Counted from the stretch's first letter, positions 1-10,270 are shown. The stretch is DNA of 64,000 bases from Parashewanella tropica (GCF_004358445.1 NZ_CP037951.1:87501-151500), one strand, 5' to 3'. Notes: generated by a model not told the origin, from the letters alone. A program made the numbers and translations.

Positions 1-1126
<1,126 letters not shown>

Positions 1127-1245
1127 TACAACCCTAATGGGTTTTACAGTAACAAGCTGAACCTTAGTAAGAATACAAAGCGCTTAATGAAGCGAGAACA
1201 TTGAGAAACACAAACAGCTTTCCGAATGTTAAATAACAGAATTTG

Positions 1246-1361
1246 TCTGGTGACAATAGAGCTGTGGCCCCACCTGAATCCATCCCGAACTCAGAAGTGA
1301 AACGCAGCCTCGCCGATGGTAGTGTGGGGTTTCCCCATGTGAGAGTAGGTCATTGCCAGAC
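1246..1361 (+). rRNA. rrf: 5S ribosomal RNA
   Basis: A 116-nt 5S gene starting TCTGGTGACAATAGAGC and ending CATTGCCAGAC, whose ends pair with each other. The internal CCGAACTCAGAAGTGAAACG block is the conserved loop of bacterial 5S. It closes this rRNA operon. Confidence 0.95.
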
Positions 1362-1374
1362 GCCAAATAAGAGA

Positions 1375-1404
1375 AAGCCCTAGCAGAAATGCTAGGGCTT
1401 TTTT
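1375..1404 (+). terminator. rRNA operon terminator
   Basis: Perfect 11-bp stem, AAGCCCTAGCA with TGCTAGGGCTT, around a GAAA loop and followed by TTTT. It lies 14 nt after the 5S gene. Confidence 0.93.
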
Positions 1405-1587
1405 CGTGTTTGTTCGTTGATAATGACTCAATTGAACATGGGGAATATAGAAAGTTGTATGCGTAGTCTGCATTCCATTACCCATCTGGAGTAGTGCGAA
1501 ATGAAAGCAATTATCAAGAGACGCTAAACTTGCTAGGCCTAATTTAATGGATGTTGCCGTACCATATATTCAATAAGCTTTGCTTAA

Positions 1588-2652
1588 TCAATCGCTTTTC
1601 TGTTCATCTCTCGGATCAATCACGCTGTGTTCTTGTTTCCATTTTGCCCAACGCTTGTGAGCGGCTTGTTGGAGATTTGGGGTGTTATCGACTTCATCCA
1701 TGATCTCTTCACCCAGCATATGTTCAAAAATATCCTCAAGTGATAAAACACCATTTAAGCTACCATATTCATCAACTACGATAGTTAATTGATGTTTGTT
1801 GCTAAGCATAAATTCGAGCGCTGTCCCTAAAGGCATGGTTTTAAATAATGCGCAGATGGGTCGTAATACTCTACCAATGCTGGCATCGCCGCCATGTTGC
1901 TGTTGATACCTATAAAGCTCAAGCTTGTGAACAAAACCGACAATATTGTCTTTATTTTCATGGTATACCAATACGCGTGAAAACGGGTTTTTAGTGTATT
2001 GAGTGAAAAATTCATTGATCGATAAGGTATCTGATACGCGGAATACGACGGTGCGAGGGGTCAACACCTTGCTGATGGCGGTTTGTCTCAAAGTGAGTAT
2101 GTTTTCAAATAGTTTAGACTCGCTGATATCGAGCTCACCTGTTTCGCCCGCAAGGGAAGCAATGGCAGATAACTCTTCTCTAAGCTGAGGCTCTGGCTTT
2201 TGGTGTGAAACGAATCGGGTGACAATACTTGATATCCATACAAATGGAGTTAAAACCCACACTAACCAATTCAGTATATAGCCAGTGACAGGGGCGAGTT
2301 GTCGCCAGTATGTCGCACCTATAGTCTTTGGGATGATCTCCGAAAGCAATAAAATGCCTAGGGTCAGAACTGCAGAAAATACCCCTAACCATTCGCTGCC
2401 AAAAACGACAGTAGCATGTGCACCTGCACTGGCCGCACCGATAGTGTGAGCTATGGTATTTAAGGTAAGAATTGAAGCTAAAGGTTTATCAACATCGCCT
2501 TTTAATGTTGTCAGCGGTTTATATGATGGCTTCCCCTGTTTTTTTAAGTATGCAAGATAACCAGGCGTAATACTCAGCAACACCGCTTCAAGGATAGAGC
2601 ATAAGAAGGAGATGCCAATGGCAATGGAAACGTAAACCAGTAATAACAGCAA
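1588..2652 (-). CDS. CNNM-domain (DUF21) membrane protein with CBS pair
   Basis: A 354-residue inner-membrane protein of the CNNM/CorB hemolysin-like family. The N-terminal half has hydrophobic segments at about residues 1-23, 60-80, 86-108 and 122-146, with the family motif LLLSEIIPKTIG near 101-112. A cytoplasmic CBS-domain pair follows at about 190-315, ending VVDEYGSLNGVLSLEDI. The usual C-terminal CorC_HlyC transporter-associated domain is missing, so this is the short version of the family. Relatives are linked to Mg2+/Co2+ or Na+ movement, but the substrate here cannot be told from sequence. It is a single gene; the next gene upstream on this strand starts 100 bp away. Confidence 0.88.
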   Translation of the reverse strand: MLLLLVYVSIAIGISFLCSILEAVLLSITPGYLAYLKKQGKPSYKPLTTLKGDVDKPLASILTLNTIAHTIGAASAGAHATVVFGSEWLGVFSAVLTLGILLLSEIIPKTIGATYWRQLAPVTGYILNWLVWVLTPFVWISSIVTRFVSHQKPEPQLREELSAIASLAGETGELDISESKLFENILTLRQTAISKVLTPRTVVFRVSDTLSINEFFTQYTKNPFSRVLVYHENKDNIVGFVHKLELYRYQQQHGGDASIGRVLRPICALFKTMPLGTALEFMLSNKHQLTIVVDEYGSLNGVLSLEDIFEHMLGEEIMDEVDNTPNLQQAAHKRWAKWKQEHSVIDPRDEQKSD

Positions 2653-2752
2653 TTGCTCATCCTTTCTCGCTATAGACCATCCGTTTAATTTAACCTAGCT
2701 TTAACCTAATCTAAACATTTTTTGTTAGCTCAACGCACTGACTTCAGAATTT

Positions 2753-3211
2753 TTACTTGAATTCTTCCCAAGCTTTACATGAGCTTTTACCTCCATTATC
2801 ACTGCATATCAGCCCCACCATGTCATTAAAGTTTCCTTGGTATATGACGCTATGAGTCTTATTGCTTGTAATGGTAACCTTACACGATTTTATTTTTGGT
2901 GGATTGGCGACATCGGCAAACCTTAACGTCACATTTGCTGGAAAATCGATTTCATTTTTAAACTCAGGGATTGAGACATGAATGCTATTATTTAGCTGAT
3001 TGTTCAGTGGGAAACAGTTTGAAAGTAACTTGTGTTGGGTACACCAGTCTTTGCCAGAAGTTGGAGCTGCTTGTAATGCAAAGTTGTGAGAATGTTGAGC
3101 ACGATTACTTTCCTTACTTAGTAGTTTAAGAGAGCTATTTGCCATCAAGTTGGTTGCAGTTAATAGTGTGATAATCGAAATAGTAAGTCGGCTTTTAAAA
3201 TATCGTTTCAT
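2753..3211 (-). CDS. small secreted protein, paralog 1 of 3
   Basis: Unrecognised 152-residue protein. The ATG at 3211 is preferred because GGAGGG sits 7 nt upstream; a TTG start five codons earlier would swallow that site. The N-terminus (KRYFKSRLTISIITLLTATNL, 1-30 region) is a signal peptide. The mature part carries the pattern seen in the next two genes: W-C, then C-F-P-L, a Y-x-G turn, G-L-I-C and C-K-A-W near the end, giving paired cysteines that could form disulfides in the periplasm. It is the most divergent of the three tandem copies and lies 64 bp downstream of the second. No function is claimed. Confidence 0.7.
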   Translation of the reverse strand: MKRYFKSRLTISIITLLTATNLMANSSLKLLSKESNRAQHSHNFALQAAPTSGKDWCTQHKLLSNCFPLNNQLNNSIHVSIPEFKNEIDFPANVTLRFADVANPPKIKSCKVTITSNKTHSVIYQGNFNDMVGLICSDNGGKSSCKAWEEFK

Positions 3212-3275
3212 ATACTTACCCTCCAATACTATTCGGATAATGGGATATCTAGATAGTGTCTGTTATTCATGGGTA

Positions 3276-3698
3276 TCAATTCCATGGCTTACAGTTCGAG
3301 TCGTCACAACTTAAGCCAATAATTGTGTAGATAGGTCCTGAGTAGATCGTTTGGTTAGTTTCAGTGTTCTTAACAATGATATTGAACGATTCTCTATTGT
3401 CATAAAAATAGGATGGCAATATATTTTTAGGGGCTAGCTTTTGACTTGGCCCATCTTCTTTTGTCTGTATGCTTATTGCAGTATGACTGCTTGCATTAAA
3501 TAGCGGCATACATGCTCTAATATTTGGGTTATTAGCCATTTGATAGTCGCAATACTCTTGTCCTGAGTTAAACACCTCAAAGTTATTTTCAGCTTGGGAA
3601 TTATGGCTGTTCATTACCTCAGCGAAACAACTGACGGAATGAAGTATCATGGCGATCACACAAAGTATGACCGCTGGATTATCTACCTCACTTTTCAT
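3276..3698 (-). CDS. small secreted protein, paralog 2 of 3
   Basis: Unrecognised 140-residue protein with a signal peptide at about residues 8-28 (VILCVIAMILHSVSCFA). The ATG at 3698 overlaps the TAA stop of the upstream paralog (TAATG), and GGAA lies 5 nt before it, which suggests translational coupling. A longer TTG start at 3707 is possible. It shares with its upstream neighbour NSGQEYC, then C-M-P-L-F-N, I-Y-S-G-P-I-Y and a terminal C-D-x-S-N-C-K-P-W-N. The four conserved cysteines suggest two disulfides in a small secreted fold. Confidence 0.72.
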   Translation of the reverse strand: MKSEVDNPAVILCVIAMILHSVSCFAEVMNSHNSQAENNFEVFNSGQEYCDYQMANNPNIRACMPLFNASSHTAISIQTKEDGPSQKLAPKNILPSYFYDNRESFNIIVKNTETNQTIYSGPIYTIIGLSCDDSNCKPWN

Positions 3699-4105
3699 TA
3701 TTTCCAAGGCTTACAGCTGTTATAGTCGCAAATAATCCCTAACATGTCGTATACCGGACCTGAGAATATGACTTTGTTCGCTACAGCATTTGTAACAACA
3801 AAGTTTATTGAATCGGTTTCATGATGGTCATTTACGGTGAAAACTGTGCCAGGGGCTACGGGCTGAGGAGATCCTATTACTTTTGACTCAATATTAAGAA
3901 AGGCGTTGTTATTTTCGTTATATATCGGCATACATGACTGTATTTTTGGATCCTTGCTTACTTGATCTGCACAATACTCTTGACCAGAGTGGAAATTAGA
4001 AAAATTGGTAACTGTGGTAGAACTCACTTTAGTGTGATGAGTTTCGGCATGGCTACAAACTGATGCAGTCATAGCGGCAATGAAAAGTATGTGTTGAAAT
4101 AGCAT
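3698..4105 (-). CDS. small secreted protein, paralog 3 of 3
   Basis: Unrecognised 135-residue protein and first gene of the triplet. AGGAG lies 7 nt before the ATG. The signal peptide covers about residues 1-20, with cleavage likely after CSHA. The mature protein has HSGQEYC, C-M-P-I-Y-N, I-F-S-G-P-V-Y and a C-D-Y-N-S-C-K-P-W-K end, matching the second copy almost position for position. The copies therefore arose by tandem duplication. No similarity to a named family is recognised. Confidence 0.72.
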   Translation of the reverse strand: MLFQHILFIAAMTASVCSHAETHHTKVSSTTVTNFSNFHSGQEYCADQVSKDPKIQSCMPIYNENNNAFLNIESKVIGSPQPVAPGTVFTVNDHHETDSINFVVTNAVANKVIFSGPVYDMLGIICDYNSCKPWK

Positions 4106-4545
4106 GGTCCTACTCCTGTTCTGTTGATGTGTCTGTGATTTGAATCTTTAACCAGTTTTCCAAACCTTGACAGTTTAAGAAGGTAAATTATTTCTAAGAT
4201 TGCTGTTGAGTAAGAGGCTTTTGGTGTTGAATCGTTAGTCGATTCCATCAGTTTTGAGATATGTGTTCAGTAGTACCGTAGTCTTAGTGAGCTTAACTGC
4301 AGCTTAACCACGGTGAGTAATTGACAGCTACAGTTTTATGCTCTTGATGCCTGAAGATACAGTATTTCAGATATCACAAATGTATATTGATTAGTGCTTC
4401 GTAGAGTTGTATCTGTGAGAGGTTATTATTTGGTAATTGCTTACCGAAGTTTGCTTTTACCATTGATGATTAACGTTTTTTCATTATATCTCGTCTGTTA
4501 TTTTTGCTAGGTTTTATTTACGCTTTCTTGTGAGGTATCTAACCT
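4106..4545. other. 440-bp intergenic region
   Basis: Divergent spacer between the secreted triplet and the metallo-beta-lactamase-fold gene. It is AT-rich. A short inverted repeat, GAATCG-N5-CGATTC, occurs near 4229-4245. No convincing promoter pair, RNA gene or ORF was found. Confidence 0.5.
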
Positions 4546-5346
4546 GTGGAAATTAAAACCTTTTTTCATCGTTCGACAGGAACCTTGAGTTATTTAATGA
4601 TAGACGGTGAAGATGCTTGCGTAATTGACTCTGTTCTTGATTATGATGGTGAGACTCAATCGATCAGGACAAATTCAGTCGAAGCTATCGTTGAGCAGTT
4701 AGAGCAGAGAGATCTTAATTTAACGTATATTTTAGAAACCCACATCCATGCCGATCATTTATCGGCGGCGTCTTATTTACGAGCTAGATGTGGTGGGAAA
4801 ATCGTCGTTTCAAATAACATCAAACAAGTATACAAGCATTGGAAGCCAAAGCTGAATGGGCATGATTTAGCTGATTATGATCTATTTATCGATGACTCAA
4901 CGCATTTGCCATTTAACTCCACTCAAATTGAAGTCATTGCCACTCCTGGGCATACCCCAGATTCACTAACCTATAAAATTGAAGACCATCTTTTTGTTGG
5001 TGATACTCTATTTGCACCTAGTCGAGGAACGTCTAGAGTGGATTTCCCAGATGGCAGTGCCGAACAACTTTTTCACTCCATTCATAAGTTGTATGACTTT
5101 CCACCGCATTATCATATTCACCTTTGCCACGATTACCCTAAGGAAGGGAAAAAGCCCATTTATGAAGTAACAGTACAAGAGGAAAAAGAGGCGAACGTGA
5201 TGTTAAATAGTCAATGCTTGGAGCATGAATATATTGAAAAACGGCAAAACAGAGATGCCCAACTGTCCATGCCCAAACTGATTGAAATTGCGGTGCCCTT
5301 TAACTTAACTTATCAGTTACCTAGACAAAATTCGACAGTGCACTGA
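4546..5346 (+). CDS. MBL-fold hydrolase, persulfide dioxygenase-like
   Basis: A 266-residue cytoplasmic metallo-beta-lactamase-fold enzyme. The zinc/iron motif THIHADH is at 65-71, followed by PGHTPDS with His136, the bridging Asp153 in VGDTLF, and His195 in LCHDYP. This layout, together with the SRVDFPDGSAEQL stretch, fits the ETHE1/Blh persulfide-dioxygenase-like group, which acts on glutathione persulfide or related thiols. The GTG start is supported by GAGGT 9 nt upstream. Its 3' end overlaps the convergent flavodoxin-like gene by 34 bp. Function by family only; no rhodanese domain or sulfide regulator is adjacent. Confidence 0.85.
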   Translation: MEIKTFFHRSTGTLSYLMIDGEDACVIDSVLDYDGETQSIRTNSVEAIVEQLEQRDLNLTYILETHIHADHLSAASYLRARCGGKIVVSNNIKQVYKHWKPKLNGHDLADYDLFIDDSTHLPFNSTQIEVIATPGHTPDSLTYKIEDHLFVGDTLFAPSRGTSRVDFPDGSAEQLFHSIHKLYDFPPHYHIHLCHDYPKEGKKPIYEVTVQEEKEANVMLNSQCLEHEYIEKRQNRDAQLSMPKLIEIAVPFNLTYQLPRQNSTVH

Positions 5347-5834
5347 CTTAAAAAGTCGTTGAGCTTGTGCTGATAAGCTGACTCTGGGGTGACATCATCA
5401 AAGCTGACGTACAACATCCCCTGATAATCCATGCCTAAGTAATCAAAAGTATTAATAAATACTTCTTCAAAGCAAGGTTTAGGTTGGCGATCACTTCCTG
5501 TTGCAATCACTGCTGTTTGTTTCGTGCGTAACCGTCTGCCTAGCGGCTTATGAATTTTGAGTAGGTCAGACAGCCTATCCATAAATAATTTCATTTGCGC
5601 GCTCGGTGCATACCAATATACCGGCGTTGCAAAAATAATCCGATCGTACTTGAGTATGTCTGAAATCAGTGGAAGAAAGTCATCGTCTTGATTATTAAAA
5701 TTATAATCGAATGGTTTTATGTTGTAATCGCTTAAGCTGACTAGCTTCGCATTAGTTTTTGTACTTATAGCGTTTGCAACTAAATGTGTATTTCCGTTTG
5801 GGCTACTACTTCCAAGAATGATAATTGAATTCAT
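5313..5834 (-). CDS. flavodoxin-like NAD(P)H-dependent oxidoreductase
   Basis: A 173-residue protein of the NADPH-dependent FMN reductase / flavodoxin-like fold. The FMN phosphate loop GSSSPNGNTHLVA is at about residues 8-20, and TPVYWYAPSAQMK, the second flavin-contacting loop, is at about 75-87. It probably reduces quinones, flavins or azo compounds in the cytoplasm; the true substrate is not visible. It is convergent with the MBL-fold gene and overlaps it by 34 bp, so there is no room for a terminator between them. Confidence 0.82.
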   Translation of the reverse strand: MNSIIILGSSSPNGNTHLVANAISTKTNAKLVSLSDYNIKPFDYNFNNQDDDFLPLISDILKYDRIIFATPVYWYAPSAQMKLFMDRLSDLLKIHKPLGRRLRTKQTAVIATGSDRQPKPCFEEVFINTFDYLGMDYQGMLYVSFDDVTPESAYQHKLNDFLSQCTVEFCLGN

Positions 5835-5999
5835 AAATTCCTTTTATAGTGCTTAGAGGTTTTAACTAACTCATTGATTTTATTATGATGGCGTATAAGT
5901 GTCATGTGTTAGTTTGATGCCATGTCATAAAGCAGGGCTTTTTTGTTGAATAGTTTTATTTATTATCATCAGCAATCAGTGCTTTACAAGGAAATGGAT

Positions 6000-6404
6000 A
6001 TGAGTAGCGAAGTAAAAGTAAAGGGCAATGAACTGTTCACTGAAGGGTATCAGTTTAATTTTATGGTAAATGGAAAAGCAATTTCTGCTTGGGGATCATG
6101 TTGGACAGGGAAAGAAGTCATTAAGTTAGACGGTTCAATTGTCAGTGAGGGGCGATCTTATCGGCGTAAATCCGTGCACCACTTTGACATTGGTCAGGTT
6201 CCTTATGAAATTGAGTTTAATGCAGTAGATATTTTGAAAGGGCATTTAGAATGCACTCTGATAGAAGATGGTGCTCATGTTGAGACTCAATCAATAGCGT
6301 ATAAGCATCCCGAAACACCCAAAAAGGTCGTGGTAAAAGAGTTATTACTTTGGATGATGATTGGATTAATAACAGGTTTCTTGGCGGCAAGGTTTTTGGG
6401 TTAA
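6000..6404 (+). CDS. tail-anchored small protein, unknown function
   Basis: Unrecognised 134-residue protein. The ATG at 6000 has AAGGA 7 nt upstream and is chosen over a TTG at 5943. Most of the chain is soluble and rich in charged beta-type segments, with a few Trp residues (SAWGSCWTGKEV). A single hydrophobic helix, about residues 112-133, ends the protein (LLLWMMIGLITGFLAARFLG). It would therefore be anchored by its C-terminus in the inner membrane with the bulk in the cytoplasm. It lies 18 bp before an XRE regulator that also has a C-terminal membrane helix, so the two probably form an operon. Confidence 0.62.
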   Translation: MSSEVKVKGNELFTEGYQFNFMVNGKAISAWGSCWTGKEVIKLDGSIVSEGRSYRRKSVHHFDIGQVPYEIEFNAVDILKGHLECTLIEDGAHVETQSIAYKHPETPKKVVVKELLLWMMIGLITGFLAARFLG

Positions 6405-6422
6405 TGGATCAAGGGTGTAGAA

Positions 6423-6734
6423 ATGGATGTTAATGCAAAAACAATTAAACAATATCGACTCGTAAAAGGGTGGACACAACAACATCTTGCGGAAATCTGT
6501 GGGGTAAGTTTACGGACTATTCAACGTGTTGAACGCTATGGAACAGCTTCAAATGATACAGCGATGGGGATTGCTTCGGCTTTCGAAACTGACATCTCTC
6601 AAATTATCAACTTAGCCAGCACTAAAGAGGAGCGCCCAAAATCCAATAACAAACTGCAACACTATTGGTTGGTCGTGGTGTCTTTATTGATTGGGATGAT
6701 GTTAGGTGCTGGGTTGACCTTGATCTTAAATTAA
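6423..6734 (+). CDS. XRE-type HTH protein with C-terminal membrane anchor
   Basis: A 103-residue protein. Residues 5-60 are a Cro/C1-type helix-turn-helix (QYRLVKGWTQQHLAEICGVS, then LRTIQRVERYG, the recognition-helix region). A linker follows, and a hydrophobic segment at about 80-102 (WLVVVSLLIGMMLGAGLTL) ends the chain. A DNA-binding head tied to the membrane is suggested; targets are unknown. It lies between two other small membrane-associated genes on the same strand, 18 and 13 bp apart. Confidence 0.78.
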   Translation: MDVNAKTIKQYRLVKGWTQQHLAEICGVSLRTIQRVERYGTASNDTAMGIASAFETDISQIINLASTKEERPKSNNKLQHYWLVVVSLLIGMMLGAGLTLILN

Positions 6735-6747
6735 AGGATTAAATTAT

Positions 6748-6945
6748 ATGTGCAAATTTCTATTTTATTTTTTTATGACAATTGGATTTATTAGTATCAC
6801 AGGATATAACTTAGGGTACTTTGTCTTTAATCCTAGAGTGGATTCGGCAGATTGGATTGATATAACAAAAGCCGTCTTCTCCATAATGGCTTGTGGCTAT
6901 TTTATCCGGCGCTTAAGCAAGCATATCCAAAGTCTGCAAAATTAA
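6748..6945 (+). CDS. small two-helix membrane protein
   Basis: Unrecognised 65-residue protein with hydrophobic stretches at about residues 3-27 and 40-55 and a basic C-terminus (RRLSKHIQSLQN). AAAGGA lies about 9 nt before the ATG. It follows the membrane-anchored XRE gene by 13 bp and precedes murB, and is probably cotranscribed with the two genes upstream. No function is recognised. Confidence 0.55.
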   Translation: MCKFLFYFFMTIGFISITGYNLGYFVFNPRVDSADWIDITKAVFSIMACGYFIRRLSKHIQSLQN

Positions 6946-7010
6946 TCATAAATACTGAAAAACAGCTGTTGAGTCAGTACAATGGCTGTTATTTACCAAA
7001 AATCGTCACT

Positions 7011-8036
7011 ATGACAACAAGCCAAATTTCGTTACTTTCATACAATACGCTTGGACTTAGTCAGTCTTGCTCTGAGCTCGTTAAGATCACATCTACGAGT
7101 GAGCTTATAGGGGCAATCAGCGTACTTTCAAAAAATAAAAAGTCTTGGTTAGTACTCGGAGGGGGAAGTAATCTTGTACTTTGTGACGATTTTTCGGGTG
7201 TTATCTTGCATATGGTAACCAAAGGAATTGAATATACTACTGATGATGACTTCCATTATTTATCTATTGCCGCAGGTGAAGATTGGCATCAATTAGTCGA
7301 GCATTGCCTTGAACGTAATATCAATGGGCTTGAAAACCTCGCCTTAATTCCAGGCACTGTCGGCGCTGCGCCGATCCAAAATATTGGTGCTTATGGTGTT
7401 GAGTTTGCTCAGGTCTGTGATTGGGTTGAATATGTGGATGTTGCTACTCAATCGGTCACAAGGATTTCGGCTGATGAATGCCAATTTGGCTATCGAGATT
7501 CCATTTTTAAGCAAGCGCTTAAAGGTAAAGTAGTGATCTCTCAGGTTGGATTGAAGTTAAAGAAAGACTGGAAGCCGGTTTTGAACTATGGGCCGCTACA
7601 AGCGCTTGATCCGCAGAGTGTTGCTGCACGCGATATCTTTGAATTGGTATGTAAAGTGAGGCAAGAAAAATTGCCTGATCCCAAGTTACTTGGAAATGTG
7701 GGCAGTTTTTTTAAAAATCCGATTGTCAGTATTGAGCATCACCAAAGACTTAAGCATGCTTTTCCTGAGCTGGTTGCTTACCCACACGGCGATGCAATGA
7801 AGCTTGCTGCGGGTTGGCTTATTGATAAAGCAGGCTTAAAAGGTTATCAGCTTGGTCAAGCGGCTGTGCATAATAAACAAGCGCTAGTATTGGTCAATTG
7901 TGGTCAAGCGAAAGGCGAAGATATCATCGTGTTAGCACGATATATTATTAAGCAAATTAAACAGACCTTTGGCGTTGAATTAGAGCCAGAGCCACGGTTA
8001 ATAGGACAACATGGGGAGATCACCATCAATGGCTGA
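7011..8036 (+). CDS. murB: UDP-N-acetylenolpyruvoylglucosamine reductase
   Basis: MurB reduces UDP-GlcNAc-enolpyruvate to UDP-MurNAc with NADPH and FAD in the cytoplasm, the second committed step of peptidoglycan precursor synthesis. With the ATG at 7011 the protein has 341 residues, matching the 342 of E. coli; an upstream in-frame start at 6891 would overlap the preceding gene. Visible motifs are VLGGGSNLVL (FAD pyrophosphate loop), LIPGTVGAAPIQNIGAYG, GYRDSIFK, and GNVGSFFKNP with the catalytic Ser. The Shine-Dalgarno site is weak. The stop overlaps the birA start by 8 bp, the usual murB-birA pair. Confidence 0.95.
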   Translation: MTTSQISLLSYNTLGLSQSCSELVKITSTSELIGAISVLSKNKKSWLVLGGGSNLVLCDDFSGVILHMVTKGIEYTTDDDFHYLSIAAGEDWHQLVEHCLERNINGLENLALIPGTVGAAPIQNIGAYGVEFAQVCDWVEYVDVATQSVTRISADECQFGYRDSIFKQALKGKVVISQVGLKLKKDWKPVLNYGPLQALDPQSVAARDIFELVCKVRQEKLPDPKLLGNVGSFFKNPIVSIEHHQRLKHAFPELVAYPHGDAMKLAAGWLIDKAGLKGYQLGQAAVHNKQALVLVNCGQAKGEDIIVLARYIIKQIKQTFGVELEPEPRLIGQHGEITING

Positions 8037-8991
8037 ACAATGGCAACGCCGAAGACAAATACTGAAGGCTTTAACTGAACATCAAGGGTTTATATCTGGT
8101 GAAGAGTTAGCGAACCAATTAGACGTCAGTCGCATGACCATCAGTAATCATATTGATGCATTGGAAACGCTGGGTGTGGAGATCTTTAGCGTAAAAGGTA
8201 AAGGTTACAAACTTCAAAAAGCTGTGCCATTGATGGATGAAAAGCAGCTTTTAGAAGCAATTCAAGGGCGCTGTTTTTACTTTGATGAAATTGATTCAAC
8301 CAACAGCTTTATGATGAAGCATGCCAGTGAGTTGAAATCCGGTGATATTTGTATTGCTGAACATCAAACGGCTGGTCGCGGCCGTCGTGGACGCAATTGG
8401 GTATCGCCGTATGGCAGCCATTTTTATGGTTCTGTGTTTTGGAATTTCCCACAAGGCATGGCTCAAGCCATGGGGCTTTCTTTGGTCGTAGGTTGCTCTC
8501 TGGTGACGGCGTTAGAAGCTCTCGGCGTGAGTGGGTTAGCGGTAAAGTGGCCCAATGATGTTTACCTGAATGGCAAAAAGTTAGCTGGGATTTTGGTGGA
8601 GATGTCTGGGCAAGCAGACGGAGAATGCCAAATCGTCATTGGTATCGGGGTTAACTTTGTGATGCCATCAAGCTCGGCGGAACAAATTGATCAGCCGTGG
8701 TCAGATTTAGTTGATATGGATATTCCAAGCAAAACAGAATTTGCCATCGCATTTCATCAACAACTGGTTGCCGATCTCAAGGTATTTGAAACTCAGGGGC
8801 TGAATCCATTCTTATCTCGCTGGCAGCAAACTGATTTATATAAAGACCAAGTGATCCGTCTTGAAATGGGTGAAAACCACGTTGAAGGAGTTTGTCGTGG
8901 AATTGATGAACAAGGTGGGATTTTGTTAGAGCATGATGGTGAGGTGAAGTCTTTTGTGGGCGGTGAGATCAGCTTACGCCCACACAGTTAA
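8029..8991 (+). CDS. birA: biotin-protein ligase / biotin operon repressor
   Basis: Bifunctional BirA makes biotinyl-5'-AMP, biotinylates the AccB carrier protein and, when unloaded, represses the bio operon. The ATG at 8029 gives 320 residues (E. coli 321) and has GGGGAG upstream; an ATG at 8011 is also open. The N-terminal winged helix occupies about residues 1-60 (SRMTISNHIDALETLGVEI). The catalytic core has GRGRRGRNWVSPYG, the adenylate-binding loop, near 115-130, then KWPNDVYLNGKKLAGIL. The short SH3-like C-terminal domain is present. The full HTH suggests that the repressor role is kept. Confidence 0.95.
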   Translation: MAEQWQRRRQILKALTEHQGFISGEELANQLDVSRMTISNHIDALETLGVEIFSVKGKGYKLQKAVPLMDEKQLLEAIQGRCFYFDEIDSTNSFMMKHASELKSGDICIAEHQTAGRGRRGRNWVSPYGSHFYGSVFWNFPQGMAQAMGLSLVVGCSLVTALEALGVSGLAVKWPNDVYLNGKKLAGILVEMSGQADGECQIVIGIGVNFVMPSSSAEQIDQPWSDLVDMDIPSKTEFAIAFHQQLVADLKVFETQGLNPFLSRWQQTDLYKDQVIRLEMGENHVEGVCRGIDEQGGILLEHDGEVKSFVGGEISLRPHS

Positions 8992-9007
8992 CCCAAGCTA
9001 GGTTTAC

Positions 9008-9958
9008 TTATTTTCTCAATAAAACCTGATTCATTAAATGATCCTGCCCTTTGCGCAGGATTAAATGAGCCCGTTCTCGAGTCGGTAAAATATTGTTGAG
9101 TAAGTTTGGGCCGTTAATGCTTTCCCAGATATTTTCAGCAATATCGGTTGCCGCCGCATCATTAAGACTCGCATAATGATTGAAATACGAGTTTTTGTTG
9201 GCGAAAGCGCCACTTCTAAATTGTAAGAAGCGATCCACATACCATTTCTTTAATAAGTCGTAATCGGCATCAACGTATATAGAGAAGTCGACAAAGTCTG
9301 AGACGAAAGGTCGATGATCTGGCGTATCGGTATCTAACCCTGTCTGTAAAACATTAAGCCCTTCTAAAATTAAGATGTCAGGCTGTTCGACTTCTAAAAA
9401 TGAATCCGGTAAGCGGTCATAACTGATATGAGAATAAAGTGGGGCTTTGACTTTAGGTTTACCTGATTTCACATCAGAAATGAAATCAATCAGCATTTTC
9501 ATATCATAACTTTCAGGAAAGCCTTTACGCTGCATTAAGCCTCTTTCTTTGAGATCCTTAAGTGGATAAAGAAAGCCATCAGTAGTCACCAACTCTACCT
9601 TTGGGTGTTCAGGCCAATGTTGGAGTAGCGCTTGAAGAATACGAGCAGTGGTACTTTTACCGACAGCGACACTGCCCGCAATACTGATAATGTAAGGCGT
9701 TTTTTGTGGCACATGATCTAAGAATTTATCTAACACTTGGCTACGCTGCTGCTTAGACTGCACAATTAAATTTAATAAGCGGCTCAGCGGCAGATAAATA
9801 TCGGTCACTTCAGCGAGCGATAAGCGCTCGTTAATCCCTTTTAAATTCTCTAAGTCAGCTTCAGTCAGCGTAAGAGGCACAGAATTACGTAAACTACGCC
9901 ATTGCTGACGTTGAAAGGCAAAATACAGAGCCTGATACGCAGATTGTGCTGAGATCAT
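9008..9958 (-). CDS. coaA: pantothenate kinase, type I
   Basis: CoaA phosphorylates pantothenate with ATP, the first and regulated step of coenzyme A synthesis. The protein has 316 residues, as in E. coli. The P-loop GSVAVGKST is at 95-103. DGFLYP and KGFPESYD follow, together with the PRK-like [18 protein letters not shown] region. It is convergent with birA, with only 16 bp between stops and no clear terminator. Its 5' side faces the tRNA-tufB operon promoter. Confidence 0.95.
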   Translation of the reverse strand: MISAQSAYQALYFAFQRQQWRSLRNSVPLTLTEADLENLKGINERLSLAEVTDIYLPLSRLLNLIVQSKQQRSQVLDKFLDHVPQKTPYIISIAGSVAVGKSTTARILQALLQHWPEHPKVELVTTDGFLYPLKDLKERGLMQRKGFPESYDMKMLIDFISDVKSGKPKVKAPLYSHISYDRLPDSFLEVEQPDILILEGLNVLQTGLDTDTPDHRPFVSDFVDFSIYVDADYDLLKKWYVDRFLQFRSGAFANKNSYFNHYASLNDAAATDIAENIWESINGPNLLNNILPTRERAHLILRKGQDHLMNQVLLRK

Positions 9959-10147
9959 TTACTTTCCTAGAACATATAAAATTGTTTTGAGCGCACCTTA
10001 CCTTATTCATATGCAAGCGACAATGAAAATTACACTGGACAAATAGGAGCTTGTTAATTTTAAAGGTGTATTTTTCATCAAAACGGTCTTTTTGAGCTGA
10101 AAAAATCAGCATTTGGCACTTTTTTTTCGATAATTTGCAATTTTCTA

Positions 10148-10176
10148 TTGCACTTAGGGCGACATTTACCTAATAT
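10148..10176 (+). promoter_or_regulatory. promoter of the tRNA-tufB operon
   Basis: TTGCAC, 17 nt, TAATAT, followed by a GC-rich CCGACTCCG discriminator, which is typical of stable-RNA promoters under stringent control. It lies 18 nt before the first tRNA. A run of T and A upstream (10117-10147) could act as an UP element. Confidence 0.75.
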
Positions 10177-10194
10177 CCGACTCCGAAATGATGC

Positions 10195-10270
<76 letters not shown>

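Noticed and set aside
1291..1485. 64-codon minus-strand ORF over the 5S gene
   Set aside because: It overlaps the 5S RNA and its terminator, with no ribosome site or family match.
4106..4545. Possible riboswitch or small RNA upstream of the MBL-fold gene
   Set aside because: Only one 6-bp-arm dyad and no conserved core or terminator were found.
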